The notes beneath the pieces were generated by a model. The model saw nothing but the letters and a program-made list of their open reading frames with translations, was not told where the DNA came from and did not search any database. From Archangiaceae bacterium (GTDB taxonomy: Bacteria; Myxococcota; Myxococcia; Myxococcales; Myxococcaceae), in the NCBI GenBank assembly GCA_016879935.1, contig JAACJQ010000260.1, positions 1 to 37,380 on the forward strand: DNA of 37,380 nucleotides. Reading direction: 5' to 3'. Both the position numbers and the translations under genes were made by a program. Positions within the stretch are counted from its first letter, which is position 1; the number at the start of each line of letters is the position of its first letter. Below, in pieces: positions 8,113 through 15,941 of the stretch.

Positions 8113-8862
8113 TCACCCCGGCAGTCGGCCAGCGCGTACGGCGAGCGGCCACGAAACTCCTTTCAGCGCCGCCCCATCACCCCAGCGCGCCGCGAGCGCG
8201 TGGGTGAACTCGTCGAAGCGAGCCTGCTGCCCCGCCTTGCGAAGCGCCGCCACGGCCGACCAGGTGCCGACGTAGGCCACGACCTGCTCGAGACGCCACG
8301 AGGCGTGCATCGTCACGGGTGGAAGAACGACCGGCTCAAGCGGAAAAGCGAGCTCGGCGTAGCCCGTGTCGACATGGCGCCGCTCGGCGGGCCAGTAGCC
8401 GTCGAGCGTCTCGAAGGTGAAGCGGTTGATGACGTCGTCGAGCTCGCGTTCGATGAACATCACGCCGTACGTGACGAGAGCGACGAGCGCGTGCGGCCGG
8501 CCGACGCGGCGACACTCCGCAACGAAGGCAGGCATGTCGAACCAATGGGCGGCCTGTGCCACCACGATGGCGTCGGCGCAGCACGCGTCGAGCCCACTGC
8601 GCTCGGCGGGAGCACAGGTGTAGGTCACGCCATGCGCCGGCATCGCGTGTTTGAGCTGTTCGGCGCTCGCGTCGGTCGCGACCACCTGCTGGAACCGCCG
8701 CGGCAGCAACGTCGACAATTGGCCCGAGCCGCAGCCCACGTCCCAGACGAGCGTGGTGGCGGGGCTCGCGTCGGCCAGCCGGTCGACGAGCGCGTCGGGC
8801 CAGCTTGGGCGATGTGCCGCGTACGCCGCCGCGTGCCCGGAGAAGTGGTCTTTGAAGGTCAC
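8113..8862 (-). CDS. Class I SAM-dependent methyltransferase
   Basis: 249 residues, starting at a GTG. FKDHFSGHAAAYAAHRPSWP at the N-terminus, motif I VWDVGCGSGQLS (~39-50), the acidic motif II VVATDAS (~60-66) and APAERSGLDACCADAIVVAQAAHWFD (motifs III/IV) are typical of the small-molecule methyltransferases related to trans-aconitate methyltransferase. It should transfer a methyl group from S-adenosylmethionine to a small acid or similar acceptor in the cytosol; the acceptor cannot be read from the sequence. The gene follows the hybrid kinase on the same strand after a 37-bp gap and may be its operon partner. There is no clear Shine-Dalgarno. Confidence 0.88.
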   Translation of the reverse strand: MTFKDHFSGHAAAYAAHRPSWPDALVDRLADASPATTLVWDVGCGSGQLSTLLPRRFQQVVATDASAEQLKHAMPAHGVTYTCAPAERSGLDACCADAIVVAQAAHWFDMPAFVAECRRVGRPHALVALVTYGVMFIERELDDVINRFTFETLDGYWPAERRHVDTGYAELAFPLEPVVLPPVTMHASWRLEQVVAYVGTWSAVAALRKAGQQARFDEFTHALAARWGDGAALKGVSWPLAVRAGRLPG

Positions 8863-8899
8863 GCCCGAATGGTGACGGACCGTCGCGCTGGAGTCGAGG

Positions 8900-10585
8900 T
8901 CAGGCCGCGGCGCGGCTCGCCTTCAACACCCGTGCAACCTCGTCACGCAGGCGCTCGAGCTGCAGCGGCTTGGCGAGGCAGCCATTCATGCCCGCTGCCA
9001 GACACTCCGCCTCGGTCTCGGGGCCGGCGCTGGCCGTGAGGGCGAGAATGCCGCCCGAGAACCCGGCGGCCCTCAACGCCCGCGTCGCTTCGAGCCCGTC
9101 CATCACGGGCATCTGCAGGTCCATGAACACCACGTCGGTGGGCTCGGCCTGCGCCGCCGCCAGGCCCTCGCGCCCGTCAGCCGCCTCGCGGGTGGTGCCG
9201 CCGATGCGCTCCAGCAGCGCGCGCGCCACCCGCCGGTTGAGCTGGTTGTCGTCGACCACCAGGGCGCGAAACGCCGGCAACACCTGGGGCGTCGGCGTTC
9301 TTCGTTCGTGCGGCAACGCCGTGGGCACGGTGAGCATCACCGAGAAGACCGAGCCGACTCCGACGGGGCTCGCCGCCGAGAGCTGGCCGCCGAGCGTTCG
9401 GGTCAGCTCCTGGCTGATGGCGAGGCCGAGCCCGCTGCCCGTGTGCGCGAGGTCGCGGTGCGCCTGCGTGAAGGGCTGGAACAGCTTCGAGAGCGCCTCG
9501 GACGGAATGCCGCGGCCCGTGTCTTCCACCGACAGGCCCACCTCGACGAGCCCGTTCGCTTCTCGCCCCCGCGTGAGCGCGACCGTGACGGCGCCGTGCT
9601 CGGTGAACTTCATCGCGTTCGCGACGAGGTTGCCCAGCACCTGACGCAGCCGCACCTCGTCGGTGGAGACCCACAGCGGCAGGTCGGCGCCTTCGACGCG
9701 GAGCTCGAGGCCCTTCTGAACGGCCGCCGCGCGGTGCAGCCCCGACACGTCGAGCACCAGCCGTCGGAGGTCGACCGGCGCGGGGTGCAGCTCGAGCTTG
9801 CCCGCCTCTGCGCGCGCGAGGTCGAGCAGGTCATTGATGAGCGAGACGAGGCCAGTACCGCTCTGGTGAATGAGGTCGAGGTCGTGCCTGAACGCTTCGG
9901 GGAGCGGTTGCAGCAGCAACGACTGCGTGAGCCCGAGCACGCCGTTGAGGGGTGTGCGCACCTCGTGGCTCACCTTTGCCAACAGCCGGCCCCGCGCCGC
10001 GTTGGCCTCGAGCGCGGCCAGGCGGGCGGCGTCGACCTCGTGCAGGGCGCGGGTGCGCGACCGCTCGAAGAGGTAGCCGAGCGCGGCGATGGTGGGCGGC
10101 AGGCCGATGGCGCGCACCGTCTTCACCGCGAGAGTCGTCTCCGCTTCGAGGGGGCTCGAGACGAGGTGCCCGACGATGACGGCGAGCGCGAGGAGCACCA
10201 CCACCGTCCATTGCAGGCCCGAGCGCTGCCCACCGATGAAGAAGGCGCCCACGGGCAGGGTCGAGAACCACGCGAGGTAGGCGAGGTCGTGCGTGTAGAA
10301 CGCTCCGAGGAGAAAGAGGCTGAGGTACCAGGTGAGGGTGAGGTTGAGGGCCGCCAGGCGGCTCCGCGTCGACCGCCACACCACCAGCACTGCGGGCCCA
10401 CCCAGCGCGGCGAGGCTGGCGAGGCGCGCGTCGAAGGCACCGCCCACGAGCTGGTAGGTGGTGGCCAGCACGGCCCCCGCGAGCACCGCCACCAGACACA
10501 CCGCCGCCACTGACCGCCCACGGAGCCGCAGCTCGATGTCGGTCTCGCGTTCCACGCCGGCGATGCGCTCGAGCGTCAGCTGCAT
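8900..10585 (-). CDS. Hybrid histidine kinase with six-helix membrane sensor and C-terminal receiver
   Basis: 561 residues. About 25-175 hold an integral-membrane sensor region of roughly six hydrophobic segments with short loops, so the signal is probably sensed in or at the membrane. After a linker helix come the HisKA box AKVSHEVRTPLNG (His207), N-box LVANAMKF (~321), DTGRGIPSE (~355), QPFTQ (~370) and SGLGLAI (~383). The receiver domain is at 439-556, with VVDDN, phosphoacceptor Asp489 in VVFMDLQMPVMDG, Thr517 in ALTA and Lys539 in LAKPLQ. The output must pass by phosphorelay to a separate Hpt or regulator; none is nearby. The gene follows the lipoprotein at 10646-11602 after 60 bp and precedes the methyltransferase. 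Confidence 0.93.
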   Translation of the reverse strand: MQLTLERIAGVERETDIELRLRGRSVAAVCLVAVLAGAVLATTYQLVGGAFDARLASLAALGGPAVLVVWRSTRSRLAALNLTLTWYLSLFLLGAFYTHDLAYLAWFSTLPVGAFFIGGQRSGLQWTVVVLLALAVIVGHLVSSPLEAETTLAVKTVRAIGLPPTIAALGYLFERSRTRALHEVDAARLAALEANAARGRLLAKVSHEVRTPLNGVLGLTQSLLLQPLPEAFRHDLDLIHQSGTGLVSLINDLLDLARAEAGKLELHPAPVDLRRLVLDVSGLHRAAAVQKGLELRVEGADLPLWVSTDEVRLRQVLGNLVANAMKFTEHGAVTVALTRGREANGLVEVGLSVEDTGRGIPSEALSKLFQPFTQAHRDLAHTGSGLGLAISQELTRTLGGQLSAASPVGVGSVFSVMLTVPTALPHERRTPTPQVLPAFRALVVDDNQLNRRVARALLERIGGTTREAADGREGLAAAQAEPTDVVFMDLQMPVMDGLEATRALRAAGFSGGILALTASAGPETEAECLAAGMNGCLAKPLQLERLRDEVARVLKASRAAA

Positions 10586-10645
10586 TCCAGCTCAAAGTGT
10601 CACGCCCAGCGGGCCGTACCGCTGGAAAAAGTCGAGCCGATTGAC

Positions 10646-11602
10646 TCAGCGCACGGCGGGGCCGCACGCGGCGCGTCGCAACGTCTGGAGGTATTGCATC
10701 TGCGTCGCGCGATTGCGGGCGTACTGCGCTTCACGCGCGAACCGCTCGTCACCGCCCAGCTGTGCGGCACGTTCGTAGGCGGCGATGGCTTCCTGGAACT
10801 GGCCCCGCACCGAGTGAATCGCTCCCACGTTCGCCCACGCGCGGCCATCGTTCGGGTTCGCCTGAAGGTACGTCTGGTGCTGCTGCATCGCGCCCTCGAG
10901 GTCGCCGTCGATGGCGGCCTTGACCGCCGGCTTGAGCGCATCGGGCTCTTCGAGGAGCAGCGTGTCGGTGGTCTCTCCCGGCTTCAGGTCGGCGGCGAAC
11001 GACGACACCATGGCCACCATCGCCTGCTGTGCGAGGCGCGCGGCGTTCTGCACCGAGATGAGCGCATCGGCGTAGTTGGTGCGGCCGTCTTTCGAGACGC
11101 TGGGCGTCGGGCCCGAGCGGCGACCGTAGTAGTTCTCGGAGAAGACCCGCTGCCCGTCGTTGCGGGTGAGCGTGAAGGTGGCTTCGGTGGTGACGGTGAG
11201 CGCCGTGCCGCTCGTCTGGTTCGGCGCCGGCGCCGTGCCGCCCGTCGCGCGCACCGCCGTCAGTTGCACCTGCAACACCCCTTCTGCCGGCTGACACGGC
11301 TGCGCGGTGCACCGGTTCGCCACCGCCATCGCACACGTCTGCAGGAGTTCCCGCTCGGTGAGGTTCACCACCTCGGGCTCGAGCACCGCCGCCGCCAGCC
11401 CGCTCATCGGGTCGATGAGGGCCTGGAGCACGTTGGGGCCGGCCTGCGGCGTCACGCCCTGCACGTTGACCGAGGTGATGCCCGCGGCGTCGAGCGCGGG
11501 CGGCGTCTCGTGGCGCAGGTACAGACGCGGCGCGCACGCAGACGAGAGACACAGCGACAGCAGGCATGACGACCGGAAGAGAGCGTTCACGGTGCGCAGC
11601 AT
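10646..11602 (-). CDS. Putative lipoprotein with C-terminal TPR repeats
   Basis: 318 residues. The N-terminus (MLRTVNALF then LLSLCLSSAC) is a lipoprotein-type signal, with Cys23 the probable lipidated residue; the lipobox is atypical. Residues 40-200 contain beta-strand-rich sequence with Cys90, Cys98 and Cys103, an ATFTLTRNDGQRVF strand pair and a helix LISVQNAARLAQQAM. Residues 220-290 form about two TPR units (DGDLEGAMQQHQTYLQANPN, then WANVGAIHSVRGQFQEAIAA). The longer frame to 11950 is rejected because its N-terminus has no signal and crosses the divergent promoter. Probably an outer-membrane-associated scaffold; function unknown. Possible operon with the downstream hybrid kinase. Confidence 0.82.
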   Translation of the reverse strand: MLRTVNALFRSSCLLSLCLSSACAPRLYLRHETPPALDAAGITSVNVQGVTPQAGPNVLQALIDPMSGLAAAVLEPEVVNLTERELLQTCAMAVANRCTAQPCQPAEGVLQVQLTAVRATGGTAPAPNQTSGTALTVTTEATFTLTRNDGQRVFSENYYGRRSGPTPSVSKDGRTNYADALISVQNAARLAQQAMVAMVSSFAADLKPGETTDTLLLEEPDALKPAVKAAIDGDLEGAMQQHQTYLQANPNDGRAWANVGAIHSVRGQFQEAIAAYERAAQLGGDERFAREAQYARNRATQMQYLQTLRRAACGPAVR

Positions 11603-11701
11603 CGACGAGGCGCGGCCCAACTCCAGTGTTTCTGATCGTTGCCCGCGGCCCACGAATCGTGAGACACTGAACGCGCATTCAGTCATCACCGGAGCGCAAC
11701 C

Positions 11702-12160
11702 ATGAACGATGTCGAACCGACCCCCGGGGCGGGGTTGATCAACCCTGATCTTCACCGCCTCATCCAGCTGTTCTCTGCCCTGCCCGACGTGAAGTTCCCC
11801 GACGTCGATGCGCCGATGCTGCACGAGCTCGTCTCGCGTGTGCAGGAGCGTCACGTCACCGTCGCGCACGCCGAGGTCGCCCTCGATGCGGCGCGCCGTG
11901 CGCTCGACGACGAGCAGGAGCAGCTGTTGAAGAAGGCCCATCGTCTCCACGCCTGGCTCACGGTGATGGCCGAGACCGACGAAGCGCTCCGCGAGAAGCT
12001 GGCGCTCGTCACGTTGCCGAAGCTGCGGCGAACGACGCCCCGTGCCGAGGTGTTGCCTCCTGGCGTCGAGGCCGTGGCTCCGAAGAAGCGCGGCCGCCCA
12101 CGCAAGGTCGTGCCGGCGAGCGAAGGGCTCTTCACCGAAGCTGCTGCCTCGGCGAGCTGA
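11702..12160 (+). CDS. Small coiled-coil protein with C-terminal AT-hook
   Basis: 152 residues, with GGAG nine bases before the ATG. Residues 40-100 are a long helical, coiled-coil-like region (HAEVALDAARRALDDEQEQL). Residues 128-136 read KKRGRPRKV, which contains the GRP core of an AT-hook, a minor-groove DNA-binding motif found in HMGA-type and some bacterial nucleoid proteins. It could be a small DNA-binding or DNA-bridging protein, with dimerisation through the coil. AT-hooks bind A/T-rich sites, which are rare in this genome. Divergent from the TPR lipoprotein (99-bp gap) and convergent with the cytochrome gene. Confidence 0.78.
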   Translation: MNDVEPTPGAGLINPDLHRLIQLFSALPDVKFPDVDAPMLHELVSRVQERHVTVAHAEVALDAARRALDDEQEQLLKKAHRLHAWLTVMAETDEALREKLALVTLPKLRRTTPRAEVLPPGVEAVAPKKRGRPRKVVPASEGLFTEAAASAS

Positions 12161-12167
12161 AGGCCCG

Positions 12168-12207
12168 AAAAAGGAAAGGCGCCCGGCTCGACTGGAGCGG
12201 GGCGCCT
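12168..12207 (-). terminator. Intrinsic terminator for the cytochrome fusion gene
   Basis: On the minus strand, AGGCGCCC pairs with GGGCGCCT (12177-12184 with 12200-12207) as a perfect 8-bp stem, followed by TTTCCTTTTT. It lies 28 bp past the TGA at 12235. On the plus strand no T-run follows, so it is mainly a minus-strand terminator. Confidence 0.7.
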
Positions 12208-12234
12208 CTCACCTGCGGGGGACGAGCGTGTGGC

Positions 12235-14298
12235 TCAGAGCGCGCGCACGAACGCGACCAGGTCATCGACCTCGTCGGCGGTGAGGCTCGCCGTCTTGCC
12301 GTGCTTGTTCAGGTCCTTGCCCTGGAGAATGCGGGCCTTGAGCGTCGGCGCGCTGCCGTCGTGGAGGAACGGCGCGGTGCGCGCGATGCCGAGCAGCGAG
12401 GGCGTGTTGAGGCCGCCGTGGAAGAGGAACTCCTGGCGGTCGGTGACGGGGCCCGACTACGCGTACGTGCCGACGTCGTAGAACTTGTTGTCGGTCATCG
12501 TCGAGCCGGTGTGGCAGGTGCCGCACTCCGCCTTGTCGAAGGCCGCCTTGCCGCGGGAGAGCACGTCGGCCGGCGTCTCGGTGGTGAACGGGTTGTCGGG
12601 CGTCGGCACGGTGGTGATGAAGGCCATCAGCTGCTTCTCCATCTCCTCCGACGGGCCCTGGCCACCCATGCGGTCGCGCGTGGTGTGGAGCATGAACTGG
12701 CTCACGGTGTCGAACTCACCGTTCCAGTGGAACGGAGCGGTCTGGTCGAGCTTCTTGCCGATGAGCGACGGCGTGTTGCGCGGGCCTTCGGTGGTGTTCC
12801 AGATGTGGCCGTCTTCGCGCGCTTCGACGTGGCAGGTCGAGCAGCTGATGCCGAGCTGCGGGTTGTTCATGCGCGGGTCGGTGGCGCTGAAGAAGAGCTT
12901 GCGGCCAGCGACGACGTTCGCTGCGAGCACGTCGGCGCCCAGCTTCTGCACCTTCACCTGCTTCACCAGGCCGCCGTCGGCAGAGAGCTTCGAGAGCGAG
13001 TGGTCGAACGCGTTGAAGACCCACGCCGTCTTGCCGTCACGCGCGACCGCGACGCCCGTCGGGCCCGCGCCCACGTTCACCACCTGCTGGCTCGAGTCGC
13101 TCACGCCGAACGGCTTGTCGAAGGCCGCGCCTCCGGTCGTGCCACCCTTGCGCGAGGTGGGAATGATGCTGACGTTGTTCGACTCGCGGTTGGCGATGAA
13201 GAGGAAGGCGCCAGAGGGGTCGCTGGCGATGGCCGTCGGGCCCTGCACGGGAACGCCGGGGGCGTTCGAGGTGAGCATCATCGGCGGGCGCTCGGCGGCG
13301 CTGAAGTCGCAGACCTGAACGTCGTCGACCTGCGGCGCGCCCTTGTCGTCGAAGGTGAGCAGCGCAGGCGCGGCGACGGCCGAGCTGACGCCACACGCGC
13401 CCGTCGAGCCGTAGCCGGAGCTGCCGCCCACATCGGGCCTGCCGGGGAACGTGGCCGAGCCGCCGCCCGTGCCGGTCGAGTCCGGGCGCGTGTTGAGCGT
13501 CGAGTCGGTGGAGAGCAGCGCCGCGACGTACACCTGCGTGCCGTCGGGGTTGGCGGTGATGGCCTGCATCGCGCGCGGCCGTCGCGTCTGCGGGCCCTGC
13601 TGCAGGTTCGGGGGCGCGAAGGGCGAGCCCGAAGCGCCGCCTCCCGTGTTGGTCGAGCCCAGGCCGAGGGCGTTGTGGTTGAGCTGCCTGAAGATGTCGG
13701 TGCCCGTCTGGTCGACCGTGCCCTTCACCGTGTCGAGCGTCACCACGTCGCCGCTCTTGAAGAGCGTCACCATCGCGCGGCCGTTGGCGAGCAGGGTGAT
13801 GCCGCGGGGCTCGGGCCCGACGGCGGTCTCCCACTTCAGCTGCTGCGTCGCGACGTCGAACGCCATGACCGTGCCGGTCTCGAGGTTCGTGCGCGAGGTG
13901 CTGTTCACCACGAACAGGGTCTTGTTGTCGGAGGAGATGGCGAGGCCCAGCGGCTCCACGCCCACCTCGAGGGTGGCGCTCACGGCCGCCTCGCCCTTGC
14001 GAACGATCGACACGCTGCGCCCGAAGCGGTTGGCGACGTAGACGGTGTCATCGGGGCCGACGAGCACCTTCTCGGGCGTGCGCCCCACCTTGACCTGCTT
14101 GAAGTCGCCCGGGTCGTTGGCGTTCACGACGAAGAGCGTGTCGAGGTCGGCGTCGACGGCGTAGACGAGCGAGTCGTCACGGCTGGTCGCGACCGAGCCG
14201 CTGGCCGAGTTGCCTCCGCCATTGGGCATTTCAGGGGTGCAGCCCCAGAGCATCGACAGCGAGAACGCGAGCGCAGCAGCGAGCAGACGGGTCTTCAT
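12235..14298 (-). pseudogene. YVTN beta-propeller / di-haem cytochrome c lipoprotein, interrupted by an in-frame TAG
   Basis: Lipoprotein signal MKTRLLAAALAFSLSMLWGC (Cys20). Residues ~40-470 are a YVTN-type beta-propeller (LDTLFVVNANDPG, DTVYVANRFGRSVS, GAFLFIANRESNNVS), followed by a MauG/cytochrome c peroxidase-like region with haem sites CSTCH (486-490) and CGTCH (592-596). Codon 614 is TAG (12457-12459 on the minus strand). Reading the same frame through it gives 73 more residues, including NTPSLLGIARTAPFLHDG and ending DEVDDLVAFVRAL-TGA at 12235; NTPSL...TAPF also occurs after the first haem site. The terminator follows the distal TGA, not the TAG. The frame is otherwise intact, so this is a one-base nonsense lesion (GAG to TAG would suffice), a sequence error or readthrough. 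Truncated at 613, the protein would lack the second module's distal conserved segment. Role: periplasmic or outer-membrane electron transfer or peroxidase activity. Confidence 0.85.
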
Positions 14299-14341
14299 GC
14301 AGGGAGCCCTCAGATCTTCGTGGCGGGTGACGGCAATGTCA

Positions 14342-14362
14342 GCGGTTTGTCGGCCGAACCGC
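14342..14362. promoter_or_regulatory. Inverted repeat in the divergent region upstream of the cytochrome and DoxX genes
   Basis: GCGGTT (14342-14347) and AACCGC (14357-14362) form a 6-bp stem around TGTCGGCCG. It lies 44 bp upstream of the cytochrome ATG at 14298 and 120 bp from the DoxX start. Possible operator for the shared 184-bp promoter region; could be chance. Confidence 0.25.
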
Positions 14363-14482
14363 AGACGTGATGGGTATCAATGCAGGTGACGGGCCAGCAG
14401 ACAAGGTCCCCTCCTGCGATCGAGCACCTCACGGACGCGTGTTCGCGACAGGGCCCGGGTGGGCAGAGTAGGAGCGCAGCTC

Positions 14483-14890
14483 ATGAGAGACCTCGGACTG
14501 CTGCTGGCGCAGGGCTTCGTTGGAGCATTCCTGGCCGTGCTCTTCCTTCAGTCGGGCCTCGACAAGGTCTTCGATTGGAAGGGCAACAAGGCCTACGTGA
14601 CGGGGTACCTCGAGAAGACGCCCTTCAGGGTGCTCAGTGGTTTCCTGTTCTTCGTCATCACCGTGCTCGAGGTGTTGGCGGGCGTGTTTTCGGCAGCGGG
14701 CACCCTGGCCACGTTGCTGTTGCGCGAGACGGGTCTGGGCCTCGTCGGCGCCTTCCTCGCGGCGTCGAGCATCGTGAGCCTCTTCCTCGGCCAGCGGCTC
14801 GCGAAGGACTACGCGTCGGCCGCGGCGATGGTGCCCTACTTCCTCACGACCGTGCTGGCGCTGGTGCTGCTCGGTGGCGGGGTTCACTGA
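14483..14890 (+). CDS. DoxX-family small integral membrane protein
   Basis: 135 residues with four hydrophobic helices. The first reads LLLAQGFVGAFLAVLFLQSGLDKVFDWKGN, with the F-l-x-S-G-x-x-K pattern typical of the DoxX/DoxD fold (GxxKl...), and is followed by the conserved Y-x-x-G-Y segment. The start at 14483 is preferred over 14459 because AGGAG precedes it by 9-10 bases. DoxX proteins act in membranes in quinone or thiosulphate redox and oxidative-stress settings; the exact role here is unknown. It sits between two haem-cytochrome loci, which fits a redox role but does not prove one. Confidence 0.8.
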   Translation: MRDLGLLLAQGFVGAFLAVLFLQSGLDKVFDWKGNKAYVTGYLEKTPFRVLSGFLFFVITVLEVLAGVFSAAGTLATLLLRETGLGLVGAFLAASSIVSLFLGQRLAKDYASAAAMVPYFLTTVLALVLLGGGVH

Positions 14891-14988
14891 CACCGCTGTC
14901 GCTGGCATTCGTGTCGCGGTGAGCGCGTGCGCAGGTGGGCCCGCGCGCAAAGCGCTGAGAAGAAGAACGCGCTCCTGAGGGCCAGAGC

Positions 14989-15432
14989 TTGCACGGCGGC
15001 GCGTTCGTGCGCTCCCGTCACCCCGAGTTCTTCAGCGCCCTGCCGTTGAGCGCGGTGGTGGTGCTCTGGCTCAACGACACGTTCCTCAAGGCGCGCTTTC
15101 ACAACGCGGTGACGGGGAAGCTTTCGGACCTCGCGGGCTGCTTCGTGTTGCCGCTGTTCGTGGCGGTGCTGCTCGTGCCGCTGGGGTGGTCGTTGCGGGT
15201 GCGCGCCGGCGTGGGAGCGCTGATCACCACCGCCTTCTTCGCCGCCATCAAGTGCTTCGACGGCGCGGCGCGCACGACGGCCTCGACGCTCGAGTGGGTG
15301 ACGACCTCGCTCGGGGTCGACGGGCCGCATCGACTGCTCGCCGATCGCACCGACCTCGTCGCGCTCGTGATGGTGCCGCTCGCCGTCTGCTTTGCCCTCG
15401 CCGTTCCCTCCTCAGCGGAGCCCCTGTCATGA
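14989..15432 (+). CDS. Small membrane protein, unknown function
   Basis: 147 residues with three to four hydrophobic stretches (LPLSAVVVLWLND, LAGCFVLPLFVAVLLVPLG, VGALITTAFFAAI, LVALVMVPLAVCFALAV). The segment LNDTFLKARFHNAVTGKLSD just after the first helix looks conserved and amphipathic. Start is TTG at 14989, supported by GAGGG eight bases upstream; the GTG at 15007 is an alternative. The stop overlaps the ATG of the next gene (ATGA at 15429-15432), so the two are translationally coupled. No enzyme motif seen. Confidence 0.7.
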   Translation: MHGGAFVRSRHPEFFSALPLSAVVVLWLNDTFLKARFHNAVTGKLSDLAGCFVLPLFVAVLLVPLGWSLRVRAGVGALITTAFFAAIKCFDGAARTTASTLEWVTTSLGVDGPHRLLADRTDLVALVMVPLAVCFALAVPSSAEPLS

Positions 15433-15872
15433 GACGTCTCCTCCAGAGCATCGCCCTGTTCTCGACGACGTGGGTGCTCGTCGCCACGTCGCGGGTCGGC
15501 CCACCGTGTTCGAGCAACACCGCCGAGAAGGTGACCTTCAGGGTCGAAGGAACGTGCGGGCCACCGGGCGTCGTCACCATCGACTCCGACTCGAGCTGCG
15601 GCCTCTCGGTGGGCGGAGCTCAGCTGGTGCAGTTGCCCCTGGCGGGCAGCCAGATCACCAGCGGGCCGATGCTCACGTCGGTCATCACGCTCGGCGGAGA
15701 GATCACGACACCCGACGGAGGGCGGCCGACGACCTCCGATGGTGGTTCGCGGAGCCCCTCAGTGCAGGTCTCGGTTCGGCGTGACTGTCGCGGCGTGCCC
15801 GACGGCGGAACGTTCGAGCTGAGCTGCACCGACCTCGATGGCGAGACCTGCACGGCGCTGCTCGTGCCTTGA
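15429..15872 (+). CDS. Secreted cysteine-containing protein, unknown function
   Basis: 147 residues. Signal-like N-terminus (LLQSIALFSTTWVLVATSRVG), then six cysteines spread through a beta-rich mature part (PPCSSNTAEKVTFRVEGTC, DSDSSCGL, RRDCRG, LSCTDLDGETC), consistent with disulphide-bonded periplasmic or surface strands. A Gly/Thr/Asp/Ser-rich loop (TPDGGRPTTSDGGSRS) lies near 95-110. The ATG overlaps the stop of the membrane protein upstream, so it is the second gene of a coupled pair. Family not recognised. Confidence 0.7.
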   Translation: MRRLLQSIALFSTTWVLVATSRVGPPCSSNTAEKVTFRVEGTCGPPGVVTIDSDSSCGLSVGGAQLVQLPLAGSQITSGPMLTSVITLGGEITTPDGGRPTTSDGGSRSPSVQVSVRRDCRGVPDGGTFELSCTDLDGETCTALLVP

Positions 15873-15890
15873 GCGCTCCAGAAACGACGA

Positions 15891-15918
15891 CGCGCCCCCG
15901 ACGAGTGCCAGGGGCGCG
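15891..15918. terminator. GC-rich hairpin between convergent genes
   Basis: CGCGCCCC and GGGGCGCG form a perfect 8-bp stem with a 12-base loop, in the 69-bp gap between the convergent stops at 15872 and 15942. T-richness is weak on both sides, so it is a plausible but not canonical bidirectional terminator. Confidence 0.5.
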
Positions 15919-15941
15919 CCGTGCTTCACGACCGGTGCTGA

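Noticed and set aside
12457-12459. Pyrrolysine or other recoding of the TAG codon
   Set aside because: The family does not use a recoded residue there; a point lesion or base error is simpler.
12301-14370. Very long plus-strand open frame (689 codons) opposite the cytochrome fusion
   Set aside because: Opposite strand of the cytochrome gene; repetitive Arg/Val/Glu content without domains.
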